Shown here: piece after piece, positions 8,789-16,992 of the stretch
How positions within the stretch are numbered: position 1 is the first letter of the stretch
Layout: each line of letters starts with the position of its first letter
From: Treponema sp.
GTDB taxonomy: Bacteria; Spirochaetota; Spirochaetia; Treponematales; Treponemataceae
DNA: 55,681 nucleotides
Direction: 5' to 3'
Assembly (NCBI GenBank): GCA_024400955.1
Contig: JAKSLY010000015.1
Coordinates: 1-55,681, forward strand
Notes under the pieces: generated by a model
What the model saw: only the letters and a program-made list of their open reading frames with translations
What the model was told of the DNA's origin: nothing
Database searches by the model: none
Translations under genes and position numbers: made by a program

Positions 8789-9202
8789 TTATACCCTGAC
8801 AGACATGGAAGAAATTGACTTTGCGTTTTCCCAGCGTGAACAAGAGCGCTCGTATTCTTCCCCGTCAGAAATGGAAATGCAGTGACCCTGAATGATTACG
8901 TCTTCCTCGGACATGATGGTCTTAGTCTGAATGTCTCCGATGACAACGCTGTTTTCCAAAAGCTTGACGAATTCCGGTGACACGATGTTTCCGAGGATTA
9001 TGCCGCCAATGACCGTAACGGAGCGGGCAGTAACGTTTCCGCGGATGCGTGCGTTTTCACCGATGATAAGGTTTCCTGCAGCATCCACATTGCCGTCAAT
9101 GTCTCCGTCAATTCTTGCAAAACCGTTGATGGAGATGCTGCCCTTTATGGAAGAACCAGTGCCTAGAATGCTGTTGATTGAAATGCTGTCGGAAAATGCC
9201 AT
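8789..9202 (-). CDS. Bactofilin (polymer-forming cytoskeletal protein)
   Basis: A 137-residue protein with the repeating right-handed beta-helix of bactofilins: SISINGFARIDGDIDGNVDA, LIIGENARIRGNVTARSVTV, and further short Gly/Ile-rich turns to residue ~105. Bactofilins self-assemble without nucleotide and anchor enzymes that shape the cell wall. The gene sits directly downstream of an M23 peptidase gene, a pairing known in Helicobacter (CcmA with Csd proteins) and other curved or helical bacteria. A role in helical shape is a reasonable inference. It is the second gene of a four-gene operon, with a 13-base gap to the peptidase and a 1-base gap to yaaR. Confidence 0.9.
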   Translation of the reverse strand: MAFSDSISINSILGTGSSIKGSISINGFARIDGDIDGNVDAAGNLIIGENARIRGNVTARSVTVIGGIILGNIVSPEFVKLLENSVVIGDIQTKTIMSEEDVIIQGHCISISDGEEYERSCSRWENAKSISSMSVRV

Positions 9203-9215
9203 GGACTTTCAGACC

Positions 9216-10229
9216 TTACTTAACGTTGATGTACTTTGCAGGGTCTACAACGTCGGAACCGATGTGTACTTCGTAATGAAGGTGAGGACCGGTGCTGATA
9301 CCCGTGTTTCCGATTGTACCGATGATCTGGCGCTGGGAAACGATGTCTCCCTTCTTAACCCTGATTGTGGCCATGTGGGCGTAGCGTGTGTAGATGCCGT
9401 GCTTGTGCTTGATGATTACAAAGTTACCAAAGCTGTTATCGTATCCGGCTGTAACAACCTGACCGTTGGCTGTGGCAATGATTGGGTCGCCGGTTCTCCA
9501 TGTGGAAAAGTCCAGTCCCTTGTGGATGTACCACTGCTGTGTGATTGGATGAACGTTCTGGCCGAATTCCATGGAAATGTGTCCGATGCCGTTCTTGATG
9601 GGCCATACGTTTGGAATGTCGGAAAAGAGGGTTCCCTGGGTTTCAAGCATGCGTCCAATCTGTTCAACAGGACGAACTGCATTTTCCAGGTAGGATGTAA
9701 GCTGGCGGATGTCGGAAGTTTCCTTGAGGGAACCGGAAGCAATGTCCTGGGTGTCAAAAAGTGACGAAAGGTCGGAGTTCTTTCCTGCTGACTTTGAAGT
9801 TGAGGAACTCTGGTTGATTCCAAGAAGTGAAAGGGACTGGCTCAGGGAATTCTGGAATTTCCTTGCAGTCTGAATGAGGTTGTTGTTTTCGTCCCTAAGC
9901 TCGTCAAGGCTTGCAAGGGTCTCGCGGTTTTCTTCCCTAAGCCTTGAGATTTCTGCTCCGCTGGAAGAATTGCGCTGGTTAAAGTAAACAAAGGAAAGGG
10001 CTGTTGCACAAATCACGATTGCACCAAGAACCAGGGCAAAGACATTTGTCTGCACGCTGATCACCTTTCCGTTTGAGTGGGGAACGATCATGAGGGTAAG
10101 CTTGCCGTCAAAAAACCTTACGATGGCAACGAACATTCTTCCGATGCCTGCAAACATTGCCCCGAAACAATGAACTATTCGAGAAACAAAATTCTTTTCC
10201 AGTCGTTTATATCTGCGTGTGTGTGCCAC
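9216..10229 (-). CDS. Membrane-anchored M23 family metallopeptidase
   Basis: A 337-residue protein. A short cytoplasmic N-terminus precedes one transmembrane helix (about residues 52-74, VFALVLGAIVICATALSFVY), a coiled-coil stretch (about 80-125, ISRLREENRETLASLDELRD) and a C-terminal LytM/M23 domain. The zinc-site motifs HKGLDFS and GPHLHYEVH are present. It should cut peptidoglycan cross-links in the periplasm. It precedes a bactofilin gene, so the bactofilin probably positions this hydrolase. The start is GTG 10229, with GGAG nine bases upstream. Promoter TTGCCT-18-TATAAT on the minus strand lies at 10248-10277. Confidence 0.9.
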   Translation of the reverse strand: MAHTRRYKRLEKNFVSRIVHCFGAMFAGIGRMFVAIVRFFDGKLTLMIVPHSNGKVISVQTNVFALVLGAIVICATALSFVYFNQRNSSSGAEISRLREENRETLASLDELRDENNNLIQTARKFQNSLSQSLSLLGINQSSSTSKSAGKNSDLSSLFDTQDIASGSLKETSDIRQLTSYLENAVRPVEQIGRMLETQGTLFSDIPNVWPIKNGIGHISMEFGQNVHPITQQWYIHKGLDFSTWRTGDPIIATANGQVVTAGYDNSFGNFVIIKHKHGIYTRYAHMATIRVKKGDIVSQRQIIGTIGNTGISTGPHLHYEVHIGSDVVDPAKYINVK

Positions 10230-10247
10230 CCAAAATCTCCGGTCAAA

Positions 10248-10277
10248 ATTATATCAGAGTTTACAGCCTTTAGGCAA
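10248..10277 (-). promoter_or_regulatory. Promoter of the M23-bactofilin-yaaR-ricT operon
   Basis: On the minus strand, -35 TTGCCT (10272-10277), an 18-base spacer and -10 TATAAT (10248-10253) lie 18 bases from the GTG start. Confidence 0.75.
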
Positions 10278-10285
10278 GCATTAAT

Positions 10286-10328
10286 GGGTACAGATGGAAG
10301 TTTCCGGTTATTGTATAAATCTGTACCC
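10286..10328. promoter_or_regulatory. Inverted repeat between divergent promoters
   Basis: A perfect 10-base inverted repeat GGGTACAGAT (10286-10295) / ATCTGTACCC (10319-10328) with 23 bases between lies between the M23 operon promoter and the promoter at 10336. It could be an operator or a hairpin. Confidence 0.5.
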
Positions 10329-10335
10329 AAAACAT

Positions 10336-10364
10336 TTGACTTGTCAAAAATACTGTGTTATTCT
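10336..10364 (+). promoter_or_regulatory. Promoter upstream of the TatD-type gene
   Basis: TTGACT (10336-10341), a 17-base spacer and TATTCT (10359-10364). The transcript would have a leader of about 100 bases before ATG 10470, unlike the leaderless genes nearby. Confidence 0.65.
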
Positions 10365-10469
10365 TATTATAACAATATCGGTATATTACTCGAAATTCAA
10401 AAGCTATTCCGTCAGTATTTTTACTCTCGGAATTATTTTTTTTGCCCCAAACTAAGAAAAGGAAAAACC

Positions 10470-11276
10470 ATGCAATTATTTGATACTCATGCCCACATCG
10501 GGTTGATTTACGACGACCCGATCAAACAGATTAGCGTTATTCAGCAGGCAAAGCTTGCAGGAGTGGCTCGCATCATCAGCATAAACAACAGCCTCGTTGA
10601 CTTCAAGAAGGAATATCCATTCCTCAAGACCCAGAAGGGTATCTATCATGCCGTAGGTGTCGGTCCGTCGGAAGTGAACACTCCTGGAAAGGACTGGATC
10701 AAGACCATAGAAGAATGCGTAAAGCTTCCCCGCGTGGTGGCCATTGGGGAAACGGGTCTTGATTACGTAAAGCAGTACGGCGACAAGAGAAGCCAGATCG
10801 AGCTTTTCATCACCCAGCTTGAACTTGCCCAGAAGTACGACCTTCCTGTAATCATCCACAACCGTGGGGCAGGCAAGGACATCCTGGAAATCCTTCGCGA
10901 CAGAATCCCTGCAAAGGGTGCCGTATTCCACTGCTATTCGGAAGACGACCGTTATGCACGCCAGTGTCTTGAATCAGGTCTCAACGTATACTTCTCTTTT
11001 GCAGGAAACCTTACCTACCGTAATGCAAGAAACCTTCATGACACCATCATGGAACTCAAGGACTCGGGTGCCACCGACAGGATCCTCATCGAAACTGAAA
11101 GTCCATTCATGATTCCTTCAGAATTCCGCGACAAGAAGAGGACCATGCCTGCATATCTTCCTTCCACGGCAAAATTCCTTGCAGAAATGCTGGAGACTGA
11201 CCTGGAAAGCCTTGCTGTAAAACTGTGGACAAACAGCTGTCGCTTCTTTGGCCTTCCAGAAGAGAAGAACCACTAG
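10470..11276 (+). CDS. TatD family metal-dependent hydrolase
   Basis: A 268-residue TIM-barrel amidohydrolase of the TatD type (deoxyribonuclease-like; physiological substrate uncertain). Visible metal ligands are DTHAHIG near the N-terminus, AIGETGLDY (Glu), VIIHNRGA (His) and VFHCYS (His). The last usual ligand, Asp in the ETD motif, is replaced: the sequence reads LIETESPF with Glu at about residue 210. Start ATG 10470 has AAAAGGAAAAA upstream and begins exactly at the domain; the frame extends upstream but reads through the promoter. It is followed by the dihydrouridine synthase gene after about 30 bases, probably in one operon. Confidence 0.85.
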   Translation: MQLFDTHAHIGLIYDDPIKQISVIQQAKLAGVARIISINNSLVDFKKEYPFLKTQKGIYHAVGVGPSEVNTPGKDWIKTIEECVKLPRVVAIGETGLDYVKQYGDKRSQIELFITQLELAQKYDLPVIIHNRGAGKDILEILRDRIPAKGAVFHCYSEDDRYARQCLESGLNVYFSFAGNLTYRNARNLHDTIMELKDSGATDRILIETESPFMIPSEFRDKKRTMPAYLPSTAKFLAEMLETDLESLAVKLWTNSCRFFGLPEEKNH

Positions 11277-11305
11277 CATGACGCGCTTTTTTCCCGGAGC
11301 TTAAC

Positions 11306-12313
11306 TTGCTGTACCATCCCGTTGACATAGGACCCCTCCATCTTGAAGGAAACCTGTTCCTTGCCCCCATTGCAGGGTATAGCGACAGGGCTTTCCGCAG
11401 CCTTTGCGTGGAATGCGGAGCATCCTTTTGCACCACGGAGATGGTGTCTGCAGAGGCCCTTACCCGCGGCAACATAAAGACCCGGGAACTGATGCTCCGT
11501 GCTCCCAACGAAAAATCCTACGCAGTCCAGATCTTCGGGGGGAATCCGGAAGTCATGGCCAGGGCTGCAGTCCTTGTCCTTGAACAGACAAACTGCGAGT
11601 GCATCGACATTAACGGCGGCTGTCCCGTGCCAAAGATAATCAAGTCCGGTGCCGGCAGCAACCTTACCAAATCCCCGGAACTCCTCCATTCAATAGTAAA
11701 AAGCGTAAAGGAATCCGTAAATTCCTACTGTGCATCCCACCCGGAACGAGGCCAGGTTCCCGTCACAATAAAGGTCAGGAGCGGCTGGGACAGCGAACAC
11801 CTTACATGGAAGGAAAACCTGGAGGCAGCCATAAGTGCCGGTGCCGATGCCATCACCCTTCATGCAAGGACACGTGCCCAGGGTTATGCCGGAAAGGCAG
11901 ACTGGGGAATCCAGAGGCAGCTGGTGGAGCTCGCAGCCGGAAGAATACCGGTCTTTGGCAGCGGGGATGCCTTTACCCCGGAAACTGCAAGACAGATGCT
12001 GGAAGAAACAGGTGTTGACGCCGTAATGTTTGCCCGAGGTGCCATGGGCGACCCCTTCCTTTTCCGAAGGACAATCCAGTTCCTTACTACCGGGGAATAC
12101 CAGACGGAAACCATTGCAGATCGTATCAGTGCAGGCTTCAGGGAACTGGACCTTAATATAGAAGAAAAAGGCGAAAAAGCCGCATGCCTTCTGATGCGGA
12201 AGAAATTCTGCGCCTACAGCAGCGGAATCAAGGGCGGCTCCCAGCTTCGTGCAAGGCTCATATACGCCGAAACCCGGCAGCAGTACCAGGACATACTTTC
12301 CCAGTTCCTTTAG
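11306..12313 (+). CDS. dusB: tRNA-dihydrouridine synthase (DusB-like)
   Basis: A 335-residue FMN-dependent reductase that would convert uridine to dihydrouridine in tRNA. Motifs present are LAPIAGYSDRAFRSL at the N-terminus, FCTTEMVSAEALTRGN, the catalytic Cys in INGGCPVPKI, the FMN-binding Lys in TIKVRSGWD and His in TLHARTRAQGYAGKADW. GSGDAFTPETARQ and MFARGAMGDPFLF complete the TIM barrel. The start is taken as TTG 11306, with GGAG six bases upstream. The DusB subtype is judged from overall similarity and could be another Dus class. It lies downstream of the TatD-type gene; its end is followed by the promoter of the next gene. Confidence 0.85.
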   Translation: MLYHPVDIGPLHLEGNLFLAPIAGYSDRAFRSLCVECGASFCTTEMVSAEALTRGNIKTRELMLRAPNEKSYAVQIFGGNPEVMARAAVLVLEQTNCECIDINGGCPVPKIIKSGAGSNLTKSPELLHSIVKSVKESVNSYCASHPERGQVPVTIKVRSGWDSEHLTWKENLEAAISAGADAITLHARTRAQGYAGKADWGIQRQLVELAAGRIPVFGSGDAFTPETARQMLEETGVDAVMFARGAMGDPFLFRRTIQFLTTGEYQTETIADRISAGFRELDLNIEEKGEKAACLLMRKKFCAYSSGIKGGSQLRARLIYAETRQQYQDILSQFL

Positions 12314-12347
12314 GTTCCCCAATTAAAGACCCATCGTCCAGATTCTC

Positions 12348-12376
12348 TTGTATAAATTGAAATTTAGTTTTACAAT
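12348..12376 (+). promoter_or_regulatory. Promoter of the 12385 operon, leaderless layout
   Basis: TTGTAT (12348-12353), a 17-base spacer and TACAAT (12371-12376), then eight bases to ATG 12385 with no Shine-Dalgarno. Confidence 0.65.
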
Positions 12377-12384
12377 AAATTGCT

Positions 12385-13962
12385 ATGGGTCTGCTTCAGA
12401 AACTGACAGAATTCTTTCGTTCTCTTTTTTCATCATCTCCGGCTGATAATGCCAACCGTCAGGTCATAAAGAAAATCGAGGCGGAACTTCGCGAATGCGC
12501 CCCTACGCTGTACAAGAACGGCCTGATTCAGCCTGAATTTGCAGAGATCCTAAGACTCCTTTACAAGAGCACCGCTCCCATTGCAGACATTCTTTCACAG
12601 ACATTGTGTTCTTCCGACCTGGATACAAGCCGTCATTTTGAGGAACAGCTCCTGCTTACGGGATTTTCTTCCGACGCAACGGAAGCCCTTGGGGAACTGC
12701 GCTACGAAAACCGAAGAACAGCCGCAATGCAGGCCCAGAACATCAACCGCTACTTTGAGCACGAGCATCACGAGCTTGAAAAAATCGTCAAGGAACTGAA
12801 CACGCCCCAGTTCATCAAGATCGACAACACCCTGGACAAGCTTTTCCAGCTTAACGACATCTGCCGCTACAGCTACGTTACGGCCATAAGGCTTTTTGAT
12901 AGCGCTTTTTCCACCAGCGACTCCTACGAGCCTGAATATCAGAGCGTTCCTGCGGATTTAATAGAAAATTCCCTCCTGGACTTTTACTATGTGGCTAACG
13001 GCATGGACATGACCAATGCGGTTTACAATGCCCTTGTTGCCCTGAGCAGGATTATCAATGGCGGTTCCATTTCCGATGCCGCAGCGGAAGAACTCAAGGG
13101 CAACTGCCGCCGCATCCAGGCAATCCTCAAGAAATCCCTTACAAAACAGATCCTCATCTGCTTCATCAGGCTTGCAAAGAAAAACCTGGAATACGTTCCG
13201 GAATCTGCTTCCTATAAGGGCAACCGCCGCCAGAAATATGCCGACTATCTTGAAATGAGGTTCCGCACGGATGAAACCCGCCTTAAGGGTGAAATTCAGG
13301 ATGCAACCATCAGCGCCGACATTCATTCAATCTTTGGCGACAAGCCGCTGATTCCGGTAAACGGCTACAGCAAGGAACTGGACAACCAGCTTAAGACAAG
13401 CACCCCATGTTCATTCCTTTGGATCACTCCATTCCAGCTCCTTAAGAATTTTGTAAAGCATTTCTACGAAGACCACATAAAGCAGCTTGTAAACGACATC
13501 GTCATCGAAGGATTTTTCAGCAACGCCCAGTACAAGTCCGAATTTTCTTCCGCCGTATTTGCCATAAACGATGCCATGGAACGTCTTACCGCCTTTGAGA
13601 CAAAATTTGCCAGAAACAACGAATTTGACGAATCCAACATTGCATCCCTCATCCGCGACAGCCACAAGGACGCTTCCTTTGAAACAACCCTCAAGGCCCT
13701 CATCGACAAGGTGAACAAGTGTGCAAAGGATACGATTCAGGCGGAAACATCCAATGTATTCAATCTTTACAAGAAAATCGGCGACATCATGGTTGAGTCC
13801 AAGAAGCCCAGCTCTGATGCCATCCAGAACCTAAAGGTACTTATGATATCTTCAAGAAACAGGGAAAATTCCAACTTTTTGGAGCAGAGCTATGAGCAGT
13901 GGAAAACTTTTCTTGAAATAATGAAGAATTATGTTATAATCGGAACAATAGAGAAGAAATAA
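12385..13962 (+). CDS. Spirochaete-type orphan protein (525 aa)
   Basis: Function not recognised. The protein is almost entirely helical and soluble. It has a short N-terminal segment LTEFFRSLFSSS, several helix pairs, and HFYEDHIKQLVNDIVIEGFF at about residues 364-383. It shares a loose motif with the 674-residue orphan at 4290-6314 and may belong to a spirochaete-specific family (possibly DUF5312, from memory). It heads a run of genes with the GGDEF cyclase, rhomboid and two exported proteins. The stop overlaps the next start by one base (TAATG), implying coupled translation with the diguanylate cyclase, so a signalling-related role is possible but unproven. Confidence 0.65.
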   Translation: MGLLQKLTEFFRSLFSSSPADNANRQVIKKIEAELRECAPTLYKNGLIQPEFAEILRLLYKSTAPIADILSQTLCSSDLDTSRHFEEQLLLTGFSSDATEALGELRYENRRTAAMQAQNINRYFEHEHHELEKIVKELNTPQFIKIDNTLDKLFQLNDICRYSYVTAIRLFDSAFSTSDSYEPEYQSVPADLIENSLLDFYYVANGMDMTNAVYNALVALSRIINGGSISDAAAEELKGNCRRIQAILKKSLTKQILICFIRLAKKNLEYVPESASYKGNRRQKYADYLEMRFRTDETRLKGEIQDATISADIHSIFGDKPLIPVNGYSKELDNQLKTSTPCSFLWITPFQLLKNFVKHFYEDHIKQLVNDIVIEGFFSNAQYKSEFSSAVFAINDAMERLTAFETKFARNNEFDESNIASLIRDSHKDASFETTLKALIDKVNKCAKDTIQAETSNVFNLYKKIGDIMVESKKPSSDAIQNLKVLMISSRNRENSNFLEQSYEQWKTFLEIMKNYVIIGTIEKK

Positions 13963-15086
13963 TGTCAGCTAAAAAAAGCAATAGCAGTCAGACAAAGCGG
14001 CGCCGCAAGTCTGATGCTGAAAAGAAAGAGAACGAAACAATAGCTCAGTTTGAAAAGCACATCTACGACCTGCAGCAGATGCTTGAAATCTCCAGGTCTT
14101 TCTGTACGACCATTGAGCTTAATCCTCTTGTTGAATCCATCCTTTACATTGCCATGGCACAGATGCGCGTAACCGGTGCCGGTGTATTTGTCCTCAAGGA
14201 GATGGACAGCGACTTCTATACTCTTTCCAACAATTACTCAGGTATTGCCGTTGACGAATCCGTTGAATACAAGATCAGCATAAAGTCTCCCCTTGTTGAA
14301 TTCCTGGCTGCTTCCAATAATGTCTTTACCCTTGATGAACTTAGGGTTCATGTTCCGGGATGTTCAGACCTTGACCTTCTCGAATCACTGAATCCGTCCC
14401 TTATCGTTCCACTCATCCTCAAGAACCGCGTAACCGGCATTCTTGTCATGGGTGAACGCATTTACATCGACGGTTTTTCTTCTTCATACACGACTTACGA
14501 ACGCGACGAAATCCAGACCATTGCGTCCCTGGCTTCTGTTGCCGTTCACAACGCATCACTCATCGAGCAGGCTTCCACCGACATGATGACAAAGCTGCGC
14601 CTCAAGATCTTCTTCTTCAATGCCCTTGAAGACAAGCTGGACACTGCCGTTTCCCAGGACATGCCCTTGAGCGTACTCATGTTTGACATCGACTTCTTCA
14701 AGAAATTCAACGATACATACGGCCACGCATGTGGTGACCTGGTTTTGCAGACGGTTGCAAAAATCGTAAAGGAAAGCATCCGCGAGGAAGACATGGCTTC
14801 ACGCTATGGTGGAGAGGAATTCACCGTAATGCTTTGCAATACAGCCAGGGATGAGGCAGTTGCCGTTGCAGAAAGAATCCGCCAGAAGATTGAATCCACT
14901 GTCGTTTCCTATGAAGGCCACGACATGAAGGTAACCATCTCGGGCGGCGTTTCCGTTTATGATTCCGAAAAAAATCCCGTTCGTTCGGCAAAGGTAATCG
15001 TTGACCAGGCTGACAAGGCTCTCTATGTTTCAAAGAAGAACGGAAGAAACCAGATTACGGTTTACGATCCTGTTTCCGGTCTATGA
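13962..15086 (+). CDS. GAF-GGDEF diguanylate cyclase
   Basis: A 374-residue soluble protein. A Lys/Arg-rich N-terminus is followed by a short coiled coil (FEKHIYDLQQMLEISRSF), a GAF-type sensor domain (about 50-205) and a C-terminal GGDEF domain (about 215-370). The active site is RYGGEEF at about residues 280-286, and MFDIDFFKKFNDTYGH supplies the metal-binding Asp. An inhibitory I-site RxxD (REED) lies five residues before GGEEF, so product feedback is expected. It should make c-di-GMP from two GTP in the cytoplasm, controlled by a small ligand or redox signal at the GAF domain. The gene is coupled to its neighbours on both sides: a 1-base overlap upstream and a 4-base overlap with the rhomboid gene. 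Confidence 0.9.
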   Translation: MSAKKSNSSQTKRRRKSDAEKKENETIAQFEKHIYDLQQMLEISRSFCTTIELNPLVESILYIAMAQMRVTGAGVFVLKEMDSDFYTLSNNYSGIAVDESVEYKISIKSPLVEFLAASNNVFTLDELRVHVPGCSDLDLLESLNPSLIVPLILKNRVTGILVMGERIYIDGFSSSYTTYERDEIQTIASLASVAVHNASLIEQASTDMMTKLRLKIFFFNALEDKLDTAVSQDMPLSVLMFDIDFFKKFNDTYGHACGDLVLQTVAKIVKESIREEDMASRYGGEEFTVMLCNTARDEAVAVAERIRQKIESTVVSYEGHDMKVTISGGVSVYDSEKNPVRSAKVIVDQADKALYVSKKNGRNQITVYDPVSGL

Positions 15087-15709
15087 ACATAATAAGAAAA
15101 CCATTCAGATACACATTCAGCAATGCAACCCTTTGGCTTGTTGCACTTAACCTTCTTGTTTTTTTTGCGGAACTGGTTGTACCCAGGCTTCAAGTCTACC
15201 TGGGTCTTTCCATGGCCGGCATCCACTACAGGTATTACTGGCAGTTTGTAACCTACATGTTTGTCCACGGAAGCTGGAGCCACATCATATTCAACATGTT
15301 TGCCCTTTTTGTATTCGGAATGCAGGTTGAGCGTTCCATTGGCACAAAGGAATTCATTCTCTTCTATATATTATGCGGACTTCTTTCGGGGCTTTTGTCC
15401 GAGGCCGCCTACTGGTTCCTCGGGTGGAACGTCCTCTTGATGGGGGCAAGCGGTGCAATTTACGCACTTCTTCTTGCCTATGCCGTGATCTTTCCGCGGA
15501 ACATCCTCTTTGTCATGGGAATTGTTCCGGTTCCGGCTCCACTGCTGGTCCTGATTTATGCAGGCATTGAAGTCTTCAGCCAGATTTTTGCCCCTGGTGG
15601 TGTTGCCCATCTGGCCCATCTTTTTGGCTTTGCAGCAGCATGGCTTTACTTTGTAATCCGCATGGGCATTCATCCCCTGCGGGTGTGGCACAGTGCATGG
15701 AGGCGGTAA
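15083..15709 (+). CDS. Rhomboid family intramembrane serine protease
   Basis: A 208-residue polytopic membrane protein with about six helices. Rhomboid marks are HGSWSHIIFNMFALFVFG in helix 2, the catalytic Ser in GASGAIYALL (about residue 124) and the catalytic His in the HLAHLFGFAAAW helix (about 175-178). It should cut substrate transmembrane segments within the membrane. Substrates are unknown; the two exported proteins encoded next are the obvious candidates to test. The start ATG overlaps the cyclase stop by four bases. Confidence 0.88.
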   Translation: MNIIRKPFRYTFSNATLWLVALNLLVFFAELVVPRLQVYLGLSMAGIHYRYYWQFVTYMFVHGSWSHIIFNMFALFVFGMQVERSIGTKEFILFYILCGLLSGLLSEAAYWFLGWNVLLMGASGAIYALLLAYAVIFPRNILFVMGIVPVPAPLLVLIYAGIEVFSQIFAPGGVAHLAHLFGFAAAWLYFVIRMGIHPLRVWHSAWRR

Positions 15710-16447
15710 ATGTCATCCAGGTTTTTGCCCCGAATGGTGGCCGTTGCCCTGTTTTTTCTTTGTGCATCCATAGGATATTCCCAGGTTCAGGAGCAGACGG
15801 AACAGCTCAGGATTCAGATCTGGGCGGGTCTTGACGCATTTCCAGGGCTTTTTGGAGATGAAGAAAAGGCTCCGGAAGAACAGTACAGGCGGCCGGAGAT
15901 AGCCTCGGAATTCCAGATGCTTTACGGATTCTCCATTGAGCGCGCAAGGCAGATTGCCCCGTTCCTCATGGGAGGAATGATCTGGGGCTGGAACTTTGAA
16001 TACACTCCCTATGACAAGACTCGTGGCGTTGACGAATATTTTGAATACAGTGAATTCCACAATCTTGACACTAATGTGAACCCCCTAAAATTCGTTGACC
16101 CGGAGATTCGCGACGAGCGGCTCATGGTGCGCGTATGGTGCAACAGGACAAGGGAGCAGCAGGCTGAATTTGACCGGTGGATGTCCATAGTTCATCCTCA
16201 TATCAAGGGTGTTGGAGAGGCTCCCGTTCATGAAGGCTTTGAGGGAATAAAGGAAGCCGTGGGGAATTCCATAAAGAATGCCGTTCGCGAATACTGGCGC
16301 GGCTACCTGAGGAACAAGCCCAAGGAGATAACGGGAACAGTGCTCCTTATCCGCGACCCGAGAATTTACATCAAGAACGGCCGTTATGTAGTTGACCTTG
16401 ATTTTTTCATGGAAACTGATAGAATAATTGAATATACACAGTTTTAG
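15710..16447 (+). CDS. Exported protein of unknown function (245 aa)
   Basis: Signal peptide at residues 1-25 (positive start, hydrophobic core VAVALFFLCASIGYS). The mature protein has no recognised domain. It is rich in aromatic residues (QMLYGFSIERARQIAPFLMG, MIWGWNFEYTPYDK) and ends with an amphipathic beta-like segment, so a periplasmic protein is likely. The start follows the rhomboid stop immediately. No homologue by name was recognised; the gene order suggests it is co-expressed with the diguanylate cyclase and rhomboid. Confidence 0.65.
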   Translation: MSSRFLPRMVAVALFFLCASIGYSQVQEQTEQLRIQIWAGLDAFPGLFGDEEKAPEEQYRRPEIASEFQMLYGFSIERARQIAPFLMGGMIWGWNFEYTPYDKTRGVDEYFEYSEFHNLDTNVNPLKFVDPEIRDERLMVRVWCNRTREQQAEFDRWMSIVHPHIKGVGEAPVHEGFEGIKEAVGNSIKNAVREYWRGYLRNKPKEITGTVLLIRDPRIYIKNGRYVVDLDFFMETDRIIEYTQF

Positions 16448-16463
16448 TGTTTGGAGGAAAACA

Positions 16464-16895
16464 ATGAAAAAGATATTTGCATTGGCAACAGTAGTTCTTC
16501 TTTCTTTTGGCATGGCATTTGCTCAGGATGAAACGGAAATCACTCCTGAACTTCAGTCTCTCATGGAAGAAGAAAGTGTAAAGGCTGATCTTTCAATTGA
16601 AGAAATCAAGCTTGAGGACAAGTATCCAGAAGCTCATCCGACAGCAAAGAGAGTTGTTCTTGGCATGAAGTTCATGCCTCTGTCAGGACAGTGCATCTTC
16701 AGCTACACATGTCTCAGGGCTAACTTTGACAAGGGTGAAGCAATGAATACTGCAATCGCTCATTTCCAGGATTTCACTGTGGAAAGAGGATTCAAGCACT
16801 ACCATTACACAGACAGAAAGGACGAAATCAAAAACTACAAGAACGGTAAGATTACATACACAACTTATACATCTTACGTAAGCTTCACAAAGTAA
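16464..16895 (+). CDS. Small exported protein of unknown function (143 aa)
   Basis: Signal peptide MKKIFALATVVLLSFGMAFA, then an acidic linker and a compact domain (about 50-143) with alternating beta-like stretches ending in YTTYTSYVSF. ATG 16464 has GGAGG at the right distance; an earlier in-frame ATG at 16428 lies inside the previous gene. It is probably the last gene of the run starting at 12385, ended by the hairpin at 16953-16989. Function not recognised. Confidence 0.65.
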   Translation: MKKIFALATVVLLSFGMAFAQDETEITPELQSLMEEESVKADLSIEEIKLEDKYPEAHPTAKRVVLGMKFMPLSGQCIFSYTCLRANFDKGEAMNTAIAHFQDFTVERGFKHYHYTDRKDEIKNYKNGKITYTTYTSYVSFTK

Positions 16896-16914
16896 TTTCG
16901 TTAGTAGAATGTAA

Positions 16915-16989
16915 ATGGTTTCCGGGCCTGGTTTTGGAAACCTGATTCTTGATGCGGTGAACACAGGTCCTTCACCGCAATAATTTTTT
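16915..16989 (+). promoter_or_regulatory. Two-hairpin leader before pheS: terminator or attenuator
   Basis: Hairpin 1 pairs GTTTCC (16918-16923) with GGAAAC (16936-16941). Hairpin 2 is a terminator: TGCGGTGAA (16953-16961) with TTCACCGCA (16971-16979), followed by ATAATTTTTT just before pheS. GGGCCTG (16924-16930) can instead pair with CAGGTCC (16964-16970), with one G-U pair, which would disrupt both hairpins. A 22-codon open frame (16915-16983) spans the structure and contains one Phe codon; a TAGAAT box lies four bases before it. This may be a simple terminator for the upstream gene or an attenuator for pheS. Confidence 0.55.
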
Positions 16990-16992
16990 AAA

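Noticed and set aside
16896..16992. T-box riboswitch before pheS
   Set aside because: No T-box consensus or specifier stem was found; the two-hairpin model fits better.
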